A model generated the notes under the pieces. It searched no databases. It was not told the DNA's origin and worked only from the letters and a program-made list of their open reading frames with translations. A DNA stretch of 34,055 bases, from contig NZ_AKJE01000121.1 in the NCBI RefSeq assembly GCF_000282495.1, positions 1 to 34,055 of the forward strand, in the 5' to 3' direction. The translations under genes were made by a program, and so were the position numbers. Source of the DNA: Pseudomonas sp. GM79 (GTDB taxonomy: Bacteria; Pseudomonadota; Gammaproteobacteria; Pseudomonadales; Pseudomonadaceae). This document shows, in pieces, positions 7,430-17,013 of the stretch (positions within the stretch are counted from its first letter, which is position 1; each line of letters opens with the position of its first letter).

Positions 7430-8038
7430 TCATGCAATAAAATACAGTTCCAACGCTAAAATAAAAGAAAGCAGATAACGCGGGCAATGGAGAAACGCCC
7501 TGACCTGGACACTACAACTTTCCCCACTAATGCACCAATTGCAAAAATGCTCGCAGTTATTGGACATAATCCTGTATTGACTTTCACCTATTCTAGAACG
7601 CGCACGGCTGACAATTTCATCACTTGAATATTCACACGACTCCCGTACTAACCAGACTGGCTTGCCGTTTGCAAAGCTTTCAAGGTCAGTCACTTCGATG
7701 GGACCTGGCTTGAGTGAACTACTAAATCCAGAGTAATGAGCTATGTCTCCATGCCCAAGGTATATACCATGATGCGCATAAAATTTACGCGGGCTAACCA
7801 AGTGCGAACCTATTGGCAAATCACCCACATTGTTTTCAATATGTACTAACCCCAATGGAAACATGAAAGATCTTCTTGGCGACTGACTACCATTGCAGCG
7901 CTCGACAAACAGACAACTTTCGAGCATCAGCGCTTTCAAATAACCAGCGAGGTCTATTGCCATTATCGTCAGACAGAAAACGATTGCTGATCGAAGCGAT
8001 GAAAATCCACTTATCAACTTGATAGCTAGAGTATTCAC
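7430..8038 (-). CDS. LRAT/NC-domain protein with hydrophobic ends
   Basis: This encodes 202 residues from a GTG at 8038 with GGAG 8 nt upstream. The core (about residues 60-175) is a lecithin:retinol acyltransferase (NC) domain of the permuted NlpC/P60 papain-like fold. IGSHLVSPRKFYAHHGIYLG carries the catalytic His (H89 or H90), IAHYSG the second His (H101), and SNNCEHFCNW the catalytic Cys (C162). Family members transfer acyl groups or cleave lipids or thioesters. The N terminus (about 18-38) and C terminus (about 187-202) are hydrophobic, suggesting membrane attachment. The gene and its flanks (7395-8160) are clearly more AT-rich than the neighbours, pointing to horizontal acquisition. It sits between a sensor kinase and its presumed response regulator. 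The substrate is unknown. Confidence 0.8.
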   Translation of the reverse strand: MNTLAIKLISGFSSLRSAIVFCLTIMAIDLAGYLKALMLESCLFVERCNGSQSPRRSFMFPLGLVHIENNVGDLPIGSHLVSPRKFYAHHGIYLGHGDIAHYSGFSSSLKPGPIEVTDLESFANGKPVWLVRESCEYSSDEIVSRARSRIGESQYRIMSNNCEHFCNWCISGESCSVQVRAFLHCPRYLLSFILALELYFIA

Positions 8039-8194
8039 GACAAACTCTCCGCAGACCCTTGTTATGTAATATATCGTCAGGACTGCGAAGCTTCATTTGT
8101 ACGCAGGATTAATTTAAGTGACCATTAATATACCTCCCCTAAACCTAAGTATTAAACCGAGCATCTGATTGCAGGCGACCAGACTGCAGTAGAT

Positions 8195-11100
8195 TCAATG
8201 ATGTTCGACAGGAAGGGTGAATTGAACGGTAGCACCGCGGGGCCGGTTGACGCTTGCCCACAAATGGCCGCCATGTGCCTCGATGATCGAGCGGCAGATT
8301 GATAACCCCATCCCCAATCCGGTGGGCTTGGTGGTGTAGAAAGATGCGAAAATCTGCTCGGTGTTTTCCGAGGCAAACCCTGTCCCCGAATCGCTCACAC
8401 TGACGAGCACACAACCGGCGTCATTTAACAGAGTGCTGATGTGCAATTGGCGTTCCCCCTCGCTCACACCATTCATGGCCTCGAGCGCATTCATGATCAA
8501 GTTGAGCAGCACCTGTTGCAGTTCAACGCGGTCGCCTTCGATAAATGGCAAACCGTCTTTGAGTTGAGTCCGAATCAAGGCCCCACTCTTCATGATCTGG
8601 CCACGGGTGAACTCGATCATCTCGCGAATCGCCGCGTTGATGTCCACCGCCCCCTTTTGCGGTGGTGCCTTGCGGATATGCCGACGAATTCGACCCAATA
8701 CATCGGCTGCCCGATTGGCATCCATGATGAGGCTGCCAAGTACTTTGTGGACCTCATCGATCTCCGGCGGCTGGACGTTCAGCCAGCGCAGCGCGGCGTT
8801 TGCATTGAGGATGGCCGCTGCAATCGGTTGATTGACTTCGTGAGCAATCGAGGCGACAAGCTGCCCCATGGTCGCGACGCGGTTCGCGTGGGCCAACTCC
8901 GTTTGCACCTCGCGATAGCGTCGTTCGCTTTCGCGGATTTTTTCTTCCGCCTGTTTGCGCTCGGTCAGATCCAGCACGAAAGCGACACCTTCCTTGCTGC
9001 TGGCTTCGAACATGGCCAAACCGACAATCACCGGCAGGCGACTACCATCCTTTCTGAAATATTCCTTCTCGTAGGGTTGGGCATAGCCGGTCCGCACGGC
9101 TTGTGCCAGAAAGTGCTCGCTGAGTTCACGAAATTCCGGTGTTGTCAGATCTCTCCAGCGCAGACAGCCCGAGACAAGATCCTCTCGCTCGTATCCCAGC
9201 ATGCGAAGAAATGCATCATTGGCCTCGATGATGTCACCGTCGGCATTCCAGACGAGGATCCCGATGATGTTGGCGTCTACGAGACGCCGAATCTTCCCTT
9301 CGCGCTCCGCGACCTCACGGTACAAACGGGCATTTTCCAGCGAAATAGCAGCCTGTGAGGCCACCAGTTTCAATACGGCAATCCGGGCTGGACTGAACAC
9401 GCGGGCGGTCAGATTGTTTTCGAGGTAAAGCGCACCGGTCAGTTTGGCCTGGTTCATCAACGGCAGGCAGAGAACCGATCGGACGTGGTGCCGACGTATA
9501 TAGGGGTCTTCGGCAAACGGGGCCTCGGTCAGGGCATCATCAAGAAAAACACTCTCACCCGTGCGCAGGACATGGTAGAGCAGTGACTCTGGCAGCAGCG
9601 CCGAAGTCATCAGCTCATCGCGCAACTGCATCGAATGGCTGCCAGTGGTCACTTGCGCGGCTATGCGGTGCTCACCCGTGTCCGACAGAATCAACACGCC
9701 TCGTTCGGCACCGGCCTGTTCGATGGCCGTGCGCATGATCATGTCGATGAGTTTTTCCAGAACGATCTCTCCCGACACGGCCTGCGAGACCTTTATCACG
9801 GTGGCCAGATCGAGGTGTTCGACCGGTGCGACCATCGTCGTTGTCGGGCCGAGCGTTTGCTCTTCGGTCCTCAGCAACGGATACCGCGCCTCAAGCTGCC
9901 GCACCTTGCCATCAGCGCCCCAACGCAGGTAGCCGTAGCGGGCGTCTTGCAAGTAAACGCGAGCTACTTTCCCAAGACCGCGGGCCGCGTAGAAGCGAGA
10001 CGCCAGTTCGTTGGCAAGTGCTTCGATATGGACAAAGCCGCTCTTCTGCGCCGAGTGGACGGCTTGTTCGTAAAGCAACTCGGCCTCGATCATGCGCCCT
10101 TCGACGCGGGCGATCTCGGCGTCGACCAGCGCGGCCCGGCTCGCGAAATTCTCTGGACACTGTTCAGCCCAGATCTGGAGTTGCCGGTGATCCGTCGCCA
10201 TTGCGATCAAGTGCTGCGCACGCTCGTCCACCGGGACACTGTCGCACCATCGGGCACGAGCCAGTGCGTCATAGAAGTAAAACTCAGCTTCCTCGAAGAA
10301 CAAATATGACGCCCATAGCAACTGCTGTGCCTTTGCGGCGGCTTGCATGGCCGCCCTGGGGTCGTCGGCCATGTAGCAAGCCTGTAATTTGCGAACCCAG
10401 TACCAGCACTCGGCCAATGCCAGGTCCGGATTGCTGGACAGGTGGGCTTCGGTGCCTGGCTCGTCAAACTGTCCATCATCAAAACAACCGAATACTGGCG
10501 TCGAACCCCGGAGCATCCGGATCAGCGCCAGTTGTGTGCCAATGAAATCGGTAACCAGCCCGAACCGCACTTTCCTGGCGTAAGCCAGGCCACGTTCGGC
10601 TTCGTCCTGTACCTCGGACAATGGCTCGCCGGCGAAGAGAGCGTCGGAGGTGAGGCTATTGCCCGCATAAGCACCATATGGCAAGTCACCGATCCGGTTC
10701 GCCGCAGCAAATGAGCGGTGCAGCAGGTCGCGGCATTGCTCTACGGGCTTCATCCAGCGCACGGAAAAATTCGAGAAACAAAGATAGGTACTGGCTTCGA
10801 ATCGCTTCAGGCCTCGCTGTTCAACGAGTTCGCAGCCGAGCTGGCCGAATCGGAATCCTGCCTCATAATCGCCGAAACGCCGTCCGGCGACTCTGAATGC
10901 ATTGGCGTAATGCACACATGAGGCATCGCAGTTGCCCCCTTCGAGGCTCAGGCTGATCGCCTTGCAGATCAACAGGTCCGTCAGGTTCGCATCCGTCTGC
11001 AAGGCAGGCGGGAAGAGCTTGCTCAGAGCGCTGACGGTCATGAGGGAGCCCGCATCCTCCATCAGCGGCAAATCGATCAGTTCCTCGATTTCCCGATCGC

Positions 11101-13666
11101 CCAGTAACGACCAGATATGGTCGTACTCCTGGCGCACTTCATCGTCGCTCGGATGGGCCGACCACTCGATGCCCACATGCCGCAGATAGTCGAGACAGAC
11201 AGCAACCGCGTCATCGCTGCGATCCATGAGCAGGTAGACATCCATTTGCAGGCACACCACATTGGCTCGTTCGATCGTAGTCGTGGCACGATCCGACAGC
11301 GCCGCCAGGCGCTTGTCCGCGACCGATAACTGCCCGGTCAGCAGCTCGCATTCGGCCCGGTTCAACTCCAGCGCGAACATCAACCCATGGAGACGCGTCC
11401 AACAGCTGTCGTCCAACAGCTGCGCGCCCGTGGTGAGATAGTTGAGCGCCGAAGCATAGGCCGTTGACGCCTTGGCGCGCTGGCCGGCCATCAGGTTGAG
11501 CTCTGCCAATTGCTCCCGCTCGGCCTGATCGGTGAGCAGCACTGCGCCGCTGTTGAGCTGGCCGACGATGTCAAAGATCGCCTCCTCCCGCCCTTGCAAG
11601 GGCGTCTGCGCTGCGAGCAGCCGGCCTATTCGCAGATGAGCCTCGGCGCGAGCCCCCTTGGGGATCAGTGAATAGGCCGCTTCATGAATACGGTCATGAA
11701 CAAAGCCATAAGCGCCTTCCAGCCGCTGAACCAACTCCTGGCGTACGGCTTCCCACAATACCGTGCGGATCTGTGCCTGGGGGATGCCCAGAACGGTCGA
11801 AAGCGTCGTGGTCCCGGCAACGTTCCCCAGACAGGCAAGCTGCTGTAATGCCAGTTGCGTTTCAGCCGGCAAGCGGGTCAGCTTGCCGACCATCAGGTCC
11901 ACGATGTTGTCTGTGTAGCCCTTGGCATGGATGCGCTCCGGACTCCAGCACCACTGCCTTGCTTGATGATCGAAAGTCAGCAGCTGTTCGTCAGCGAGCG
12001 TTTGCAGAAACTGGATCACGAAGAACGGGTTGCCGGCGGTTTTGTCCAGCACCAACTGCGCCAGGGGCTCGATGTGCGCAAGCTCGTCGTGAAGCGCATC
12101 CGCAATCAACTGCTCAATGTGTCCCTTCGCGAGCGGCGCCAGCGTGATTTCATCTACCCTGCCCCCCGCGTTCCGAATGGCCTGAAGTTTGACCGTTAGT
12201 GAGTGCGCGACATTCACCTCATTGCTGCGGTAGGCACCCACCAGCATCAGATGCCGCACATCCGAGCTGGTCAACAGATCCTCCAGCAGGTCGAGCGTTG
12301 CCGCGTCGATCCACTGCAGATCGTCCAGGAACAGGGCAAGCGGATGCTCCGCCCGGGCAAATACACCGATAAAGCGCCGGAACACCAGGAGGAAACGGCG
12401 TTGCGCCTGTTGAGGCTCAAGTGTCTGCACCGGTGGCGGCTCACCAATGATGAGCTTCAGTTCGGGAATGAGGTCGGTCATGAGCCCCGCGTTGGCATCC
12501 AGTGCGTTCTGTAATGCGTCACGCCATTGCGCCAGCTCAGTGTCGTTCTTGCCTAGCAGCGTGCGCACCAGGCTTTGAAAGGCCTGCACCAGCGTCGAAT
12601 AGGGAATATCGCGCCGGTATTGATCGAACTTGCCAGCTGCGAAGAGTCCTCGCGGCGGGACCAACGCTTTGTGCAGCTCATTGACCACAGAGGATTTGCC
12701 AATACCGGAATAGCCGGTGACCAACATGAGCTCCGGCGCGCTGCTGGCGATGATCCGATCGAACGCGGCGATCAAGGTACTCACCTCATGCTCGCGCCCG
12801 TAGAGTTTCTCGGGAATCATCAGCCGATCGGATGTCCCTTGCTCACCCAACGCAAAGGCATTGATGTGGCGCAAGGACTCCCAGTCTGCCAGGCATTGCC
12901 GCAGATCGTGTTCAACACTCGCAGCCGTCTGGTAGCGCTCCTCAGCCGTCTTGGCGAGCAGCTTCATGACAATCCGGGAAAGCACATCGGGGACGGTTTC
13001 GACCCGCACGCTCGGTGGCTGCGGTTGTTTGGCGATATGGCAGTGCACCCACTCTATCGGGTCAGATGCCGTAAACGGCAGCGAACCCGTGAGCATCTGG
13101 TAAAGCGTGACGCCGAAGGAATAGAGGTCGCTGCGCAAATCAATCGAGCGATTCATCCTGCCGGTCTGCTCAGGTGCCATGTAGGCGAGCGTGCCGGCGA
13201 TGGTCTCAGGCGCCTGTCGCTCACGCGGTAACCACGAGGCGAGGCCGAACCCTGTAAGCCGGGCCTGACCGTCGGAGCAGTTCACCAAAATATGAGAGGG
13301 CTTGATGTCTTTATGGACGAGTCCGCGCTGGTGGAGCTTTCCCAATGCCTGCGCGATGCTAATGGCAAGATGCAGAAAAGTTGGCGTTTCCATGGGGGCA
13401 ACCAGCAGCTGCACAAGCGGCGTGCCACCCGTATCCTCCAGCAGCAGATACATCTGCCCACTTTCTCGCACCATCTCAAGTGGACGCACAGCCCAAGAGC
13501 CATCCAGTTCGTCCTTCAGGCCAAATTCGTGGGCGAAACGGCCAAGACAAGCCGGAAGCGGTTGTTCAGCAGCAGGTCGTGCAACCAGAACATTGCGGCT
13601 GCCTTCCACACCCGAGCGTAACTCTCGACAGAAGGTACGCTCGCCATCGTTCCATAGTATCTGCAT
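8195..13666 (-). CDS. Giant pseudokinase/AAA ATPase/GAF-PAS sensor histidine kinase
   Basis: This encodes 1,823 residues. Domains in order: a Ser/Thr-kinase fold (about 1-265; HKDIKPSH at 118-125, MAPE at 163-166); a STAND/AAA-type ATPase (Walker A GYSGIGKSS at 318-326, Walker B LALFLDDLQW at 443-452); a helical TPR-like region (about 650-1280); GAF (about 1290-1450); PAS (about 1460-1580); HisKA with H1609 (SIAHEVNQP); and HATPase (N box LLNLIMNALE, G1 DSGTGF at 1759, G2 GLGMGLS). There is no transmembrane segment, so it is cytosolic. The kinase domain is degenerate: DFG reads TGFG, the Asn after the catalytic loop is His, and the VAIK Lys is not evident. It therefore probably acts as a sensing or docking pseudokinase, while the C-terminal histidine kinase looks complete. 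The presumed partners are the FixJ-type regulator (6672-7322) and the lone receiver (15125-15517). The start at ATG 13666 has only a weak GGA site. Confidence 0.92.
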   Translation of the reverse strand: MQILWNDGERTFCRELRSGVEGSRNVLVARPAAEQPLPACLGRFAHEFGLKDELDGSWAVRPLEMVRESGQMYLLLEDTGGTPLVQLLVAPMETPTFLHLAISIAQALGKLHQRGLVHKDIKPSHILVNCSDGQARLTGFGLASWLPRERQAPETIAGTLAYMAPEQTGRMNRSIDLRSDLYSFGVTLYQMLTGSLPFTASDPIEWVHCHIAKQPQPPSVRVETVPDVLSRIVMKLLAKTAEERYQTAASVEHDLRQCLADWESLRHINAFALGEQGTSDRLMIPEKLYGREHEVSTLIAAFDRIIASSAPELMLVTGYSGIGKSSVVNELHKALVPPRGLFAAGKFDQYRRDIPYSTLVQAFQSLVRTLLGKNDTELAQWRDALQNALDANAGLMTDLIPELKLIIGEPPPVQTLEPQQAQRRFLLVFRRFIGVFARAEHPLALFLDDLQWIDAATLDLLEDLLTSSDVRHLMLVGAYRSNEVNVAHSLTVKLQAIRNAGGRVDEITLAPLAKGHIEQLIADALHDELAHIEPLAQLVLDKTAGNPFFVIQFLQTLADEQLLTFDHQARQWCWSPERIHAKGYTDNIVDLMVGKLTRLPAETQLALQQLACLGNVAGTTTLSTVLGIPQAQIRTVLWEAVRQELVQRLEGAYGFVHDRIHEAAYSLIPKGARAEAHLRIGRLLAAQTPLQGREEAIFDIVGQLNSGAVLLTDQAEREQLAELNLMAGQRAKASTAYASALNYLTTGAQLLDDSCWTRLHGLMFALELNRAECELLTGQLSVADKRLAALSDRATTTIERANVVCLQMDVYLLMDRSDDAVAVCLDYLRHVGIEWSAHPSDDEVRQEYDHIWSLLGDREIEELIDLPLMEDAGSLMTVSALSKLFPPALQTDANLTDLLICKAISLSLEGGNCDASCVHYANAFRVAGRRFGDYEAGFRFGQLGCELVEQRGLKRFEASTYLCFSNFSVRWMKPVEQCRDLLHRSFAAANRIGDLPYGAYAGNSLTSDALFAGEPLSEVQDEAERGLAYARKVRFGLVTDFIGTQLALIRMLRGSTPVFGCFDDGQFDEPGTEAHLSSNPDLALAECWYWVRKLQACYMADDPRAAMQAAAKAQQLLWASYLFFEEAEFYFYDALARARWCDSVPVDERAQHLIAMATDHRQLQIWAEQCPENFASRAALVDAEIARVEGRMIEAELLYEQAVHSAQKSGFVHIEALANELASRFYAARGLGKVARVYLQDARYGYLRWGADGKVRQLEARYPLLRTEEQTLGPTTTMVAPVEHLDLATVIKVSQAVSGEIVLEKLIDMIMRTAIEQAGAERGVLILSDTGEHRIAAQVTTGSHSMQLRDELMTSALLPESLLYHVLRTGESVFLDDALTEAPFAEDPYIRRHHVRSVLCLPLMNQAKLTGALYLENNLTARVFSPARIAVLKLVASQAAISLENARLYREVAEREGKIRRLVDANIIGILVWNADGDIIEANDAFLRMLGYEREDLVSGCLRWRDLTTPEFRELSEHFLAQAVRTGYAQPYEKEYFRKDGSRLPVIVGLAMFEASSKEGVAFVLDLTERKQAEEKIRESERRYREVQTELAHANRVATMGQLVASIAHEVNQPIAAAILNANAALRWLNVQPPEIDEVHKVLGSLIMDANRAADVLGRIRRHIRKAPPQKGAVDINAAIREMIEFTRGQIMKSGALIRTQLKDGLPFIEGDRVELQQVLLNLIMNALEAMNGVSEGERQLHISTLLNDAGCVLVSVSDSGTGFASENTEQIFASFYTTKPTGLGMGLSICRSIIEAHGGHLWASVNRPRGATVQFTLPVEHH

Positions 13667-13893
13667 GTTGTTATCCGTCGGAGCGGGAACAATAAGTAGG
13701 TTCTTGACTGCCGCACATTACCGTTACGCGGTATCCAGTGTCGCGCCGCACATGCCGATGCGGCCGCAATAGCCTACAACAGCTTCCAGTACCATTAGAA
13801 CCTGGATTTGACCCAGCCCACCGGCAGCACAAATATCAATGCCAGTGATAAAGCTAACGGGGGGGACGCTTCACGGAACAACGTAGCCTCAAG

Positions 13894-14829
13894 TCACGCT
13901 ACAGCCAGAGGCACGGGCTGCTCTTGATGTTGACCGAGATAGCGACAGAAGCACGAACGCAACCAGCGTTCCCGAGGGTCGTTGTGGGCCGCGCCGCGCC
14001 AAGCCATGGACAAGTCCGGCGCCGGTAGCGCCAACGGCGCAAAGTCGGCACGCATCCCTTCCATTCGCGCCATGGCCCGGGCGACGTAGTCCGGTACGAT
14101 CGCAATCATGTCGCTGCCGGCGAGCAAAGCGGGCAAGGCACTGAACTGCGGAACAGCCAGGACTACCCTGCGCTGCCGACCGACCAGACTCAGGGCATGG
14201 TCGGCATCGTCGATGACATTTCCCATCGACGAGACAACCACATGAGGCCGTCTGCAAAAGTCATCCAGCCCCAGGGCGCCAGGGTCCGAATCGGCGCGCA
14301 ATAGCATAGGCTGCATCGCTCGCAGGCTTTTGCAATGAGCACTGGCCGGCAGCTCCTGGGCGAAGCTGATACCCACGGAAATCTCTCCCGAGGTCAGCAA
14401 TTGGGGTAGTTGCCGATGGTCCACTCTGCGCACCACCAGCGTGATGTTTGGCGCCTCATCGCGCAGGTGCTTGATCAAACGTGGAAGCAGCGCGTACTCG
14501 ACATCGTCAGAGAGTCCGATATGAAAGGTCTCGTCACTGGTGAGTGGGTCGAACGCCTGGGCACAACTCAAGGCGACAGCGATGCCATCCAATGCTGGCG
14601 TCAGCCGCGCATGAATTTCTTCTGCGCGCGCAGTCGGCTCCATCACCCTGCCAGTGCGGATGAACAGCGGATCATTGAACATCGAACGCAGTCGCCCGAG
14701 GGCGCTGCTGATAGTGGCCTGGCACAGGAAAAGTTTCTCTGCGGCCCGGGTAACGTTGCGCTCGCACATCACTGTTTCGAAGACAATCAACAGATTGATG
14801 TCGGCACGCCGCAGATCATTTCTGTTCAT
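13894..14829 (-). CDS. LysR-family regulator (NodD-like group)
   Basis: This encodes 311 residues from the ATG at 14829; a GTG at 14838 is an equally possible start, as neither has a strong ribosome binding site. The HTH (RRADINLLIVFETVMCERNV, then AAEKLFLCQATISSALGRLR) and LRSMFNDPLFIRTGR-x-MEPT wording is typical of the NodD/SyrM/LinR-like subgroup. The effector domain starts about residue 90 (ETFHIGLSDDVEYALLPRLI). It faces the receiver gene at 15125 across about 295 bp. It lies downstream of nothing on its own strand, so it may control either its own promoter region or the plus-strand genes from 15125 onward. The ligand is unknown. Confidence 0.85.
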   Translation of the reverse strand: MNRNDLRRADINLLIVFETVMCERNVTRAAEKLFLCQATISSALGRLRSMFNDPLFIRTGRVMEPTARAEEIHARLTPALDGIAVALSCAQAFDPLTSDETFHIGLSDDVEYALLPRLIKHLRDEAPNITLVVRRVDHRQLPQLLTSGEISVGISFAQELPASAHCKSLRAMQPMLLRADSDPGALGLDDFCRRPHVVVSSMGNVIDDADHALSLVGRQRRVVLAVPQFSALPALLAGSDMIAIVPDYVARAMARMEGMRADFAPLALPAPDLSMAWRGAAHNDPRERWLRSCFCRYLGQHQEQPVPLAVA

Positions 14830-15124
14830 CACGTTCACCGTCTAGGCACAAGGCCGCATGAGTAAGGGAGTTCAAGCTTATGCAGCCCAACAGCAAGCCG
14901 TCACTTGTATCTAGGTTCAACCGATGTATCCCTTGGTTGTGCAGCCTTGTACGTGGGTATGCCCGCAATCGCGACCCAGTAGTACAAGACCAACCTGGGT
15001 GACTTCATCAAACTTCCAAGTTCCCCCACACTTTGGTCTTAGCAGATTATACATTGGTATACTTCAACACTTTATAAGTCGGCGTATGTTGTAATAACGG
15101 CCAAAGCTGTCACGAGGGTCCCAA

Positions 15125-15517
15125 ATGAAGCAAGACACACCCATACGCAACTCAATGATTATCGCCATCGTCGATGATGATGACTCGGTCCGGAAAGCGC
15201 TTGAAAGCTTGCTGCGATCCAGCGGTTACAAAGTTCAAACTTATTGCAGCGCTCTAGAGTTTCTCAACACGAACGGCCCCGCTCAAACACATTGCCTCAT
15301 TTCCGATATCCAGATGCCGGGAATGAGCGGTTTGGAGCTTCACAAGCAGCTCGTCGCGATGGGCTTTCACATTCCCACTGTGTTCATCACTGCTTACCCT
15401 GAAGCCCTCCCCGCCCCTGGCACCAATACACCTGCGCTGATTGCCTGTCTGCCTAAACCTTGTGACGCCAATAAGCTTCTGAACTACATCGAAACAGCCC
15501 TCCTCCAGCAGAACTGA
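15125..15517 (+). CDS. Stand-alone receiver-domain response regulator
   Basis: This encodes 130 residues from the ATG at 15125 (GAGGG upstream). It is a complete CheY-like receiver of the FixJ-N type: acidic residues in IAIVDDDDSV (D17-D20), phospho-acceptor D61 (LISDIQMPGMSG), T89 (VFITAY) and K111 (CLPKPCD). Between T89 and K111 the usual short loop is replaced by a proline-rich stretch (PEALPAPGTNTPAL). There is no output domain, so it is likely a phosphate sink, a relay element or a protein-interaction switch. It is a candidate second receiver for the histidine kinase at 8195-13666. A terminator overlaps its stop codon, so it is transcribed alone. Confidence 0.88.
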   Translation: MKQDTPIRNSMIIAIVDDDDSVRKALESLLRSSGYKVQTYCSALEFLNTNGPAQTHCLISDIQMPGMSGLELHKQLVAMGFHIPTVFITAYPEALPAPGTNTPALIACLPKPCDANKLLNYIETALLQQN

Positions 15518-15541
15518 GAGCGCTCTGAACGTTCTCTTTTG
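15516..15541 (+). terminator. Rho-independent terminator after the receiver gene
   Basis: GAGAGCG (15516-15522), a 7-nt loop CTCTGAA, CGTTCTC (15530-15536) and TTTT form a 7-bp stem with one G-U pair plus a U-run. The stem begins inside the TGA stop codon. Confidence 0.7.
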
Positions 15542-15761
15542 CAGCCAATACAAACCTTCGTATATACCCATACCCCCTGACGTATAGTTTTTCTGAACCG
15601 ATGTAGAAGTGCGCCGCAAATAATCCAGCCATAACATAAATCCACCGCGGGCGACCTGCTGCTTTCAACATGGATGCCTTGACTTTCGGCGCCTGTTTAT
15701 CGCCCCACCAAACTTGAAGAACAACTTCAAGAACATTGAAAACCTTTTTGAGGAACAACTA

Positions 15762-16964
15762 ATGAAACAGCATATTCTGGTTATTGGTGCGGGGTTCGGT
15801 GGTGTGTGGAGTGCATTGAGCGCCGCCCGCCTACTGGATAAGCACAGTCGTAGCGACGTGGAAATCACGCTGCTGGCACCCCAGGCGCAATTGCGCATCC
15901 GTCCCCGCTTCTACGAAAGCGACGTGCACAAAATGTTCGCTCCCCTGGATGGGTTGTTCGACTCGGTAGGTGTGCGTTTCATCAAAGGCACCGCCGAGCA
16001 CATTGATGACCTCGGAAGGACCGTTGGCTATCGCGATGAGGCTGGCCGGTGGAGCACATTGACCTACGATCGCCTGGTACTTGCCGCTGGCAGCCAGTTA
16101 TCCCGTCCGACAGTGCCAGGCCTTGACGCCCACGCCTTCGACGTTGATCAGATCGAAGCCGCGGTGCGTCTGGAGAACCACCTCAAATCCCTCAAGAACC
16201 GTCCCTCCAGCGTTGCCCGCAACACGGTGGTGGTCGCCGGTGGCGGTTTCACCGGTATCGAGACCGGCACCGAAATGCCGGCGCGCCTGCGGTCCTTGCT
16301 CGGTAACGATCAGGACATCCGCGTGATCATCATCGACCGTGCGCCTCAGATCGGCGCAACCATGGGTGAGGGAATTCGTCCATCAATCATCGAGGCGTCC
16401 GAATACCTGGGCATTGAATGGGTGGTCAACGCCAGCGTGACCGCAGTGGACGCCAACGGCGTTACCCTCGCCGATGGTCGCCGCATCGAGAGCCAAACAG
16501 TGATCTGGACCGTCGGCTTTCGCGCCAGTCCGCTGACCGAACAGATTTCCAGCGTGCGCGATGTCCAGGGGCGCCTGCACGTCGATGAGAACCTGAAGGT
16601 GCTCGGCCAGGAGCATGTCTACGCTGCTGGAGACGTCGCCTATGCCGCCACCGACGACCTCGGCAACTTCGCCGCAATGTCTTGCCAGCATGCGATTTCT
16701 CTAGGCCGTCACGCCGGCAATAATGTCGCTGCGGACCTGCTCGGTGTCGCGTCCACCCCCTACCGTCAGCCCAAGTACGTGACCTGCCTCGATCTGGGCG
16801 CCTGGGGCGCGGTGTTTACTGAAGGCTGGGATCGTCAGCTCAAGCTGGTCAAGGAAACGGCCAAGGAGCTCAAGACGCAGATCAACACCCAGTGGATCTA
16901 CCCGCCGGCAGCTGATCGGGCCGCCGCCCTGGCAGCAGCCGACCCGATGATTCCTGTGGCCTGA
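15762..16964 (+). CDS. NAD(P)/FAD-dependent oxidoreductase, NDH-2-like
   Basis: This encodes 400 residues from the ATG at 15762, preceded by TGAGG at 8 nt; the frame is open from 15714 but that extension is AT-rich and lacks a site. A two-dinucleotide-fold flavoprotein is evident. GAGFGG at 9-14 binds FAD, GGGFTGIETG around 160-169 binds NAD(P)H, and VYAAGDVAY around 287-295 is the FAD-binding aspartate motif. LRIRPRFYE and QTVIWTVGFRASPL are typical of the type II NADH dehydrogenase family, which passes electrons from NADH to quinone without pumping protons. No clear membrane anchor is visible at the C terminus. It lies 44 bp upstream of the MBL-fold gene on the same strand, so the two may be co-transcribed. 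Quinone reduction itself is inferred. Confidence 0.88.
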   Translation: MKQHILVIGAGFGGVWSALSAARLLDKHSRSDVEITLLAPQAQLRIRPRFYESDVHKMFAPLDGLFDSVGVRFIKGTAEHIDDLGRTVGYRDEAGRWSTLTYDRLVLAAGSQLSRPTVPGLDAHAFDVDQIEAAVRLENHLKSLKNRPSSVARNTVVVAGGGFTGIETGTEMPARLRSLLGNDQDIRVIIIDRAPQIGATMGEGIRPSIIEASEYLGIEWVVNASVTAVDANGVTLADGRRIESQTVIWTVGFRASPLTEQISSVRDVQGRLHVDENLKVLGQEHVYAAGDVAYAATDDLGNFAAMSCQHAISLGRHAGNNVAADLLGVASTPYRQPKYVTCLDLGAWGAVFTEGWDRQLKLVKETAKELKTQINTQWIYPPAADRAAALAAADPMIPVA

Positions 16965-17013
16965 AGCCCCTTCCACCTGAACCCGACGTGACCCAAGCAA
17001 TAGGAGAAGGACC

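Noticed and set aside
7887..8096. 69-residue minus-strand frame overlapping the LRAT gene start
   Set aside because: It has no ribosome binding site and no recognisable family, and the LRAT frame with GGAG-GTG explains the region.
14839..15124. Small palindromes such as GTATAC and AACC...GGTT upstream of the lone receiver gene
   Set aside because: They are short and of the kind expected by chance in an AT-rich promoter region; no consistent operator could be defined.
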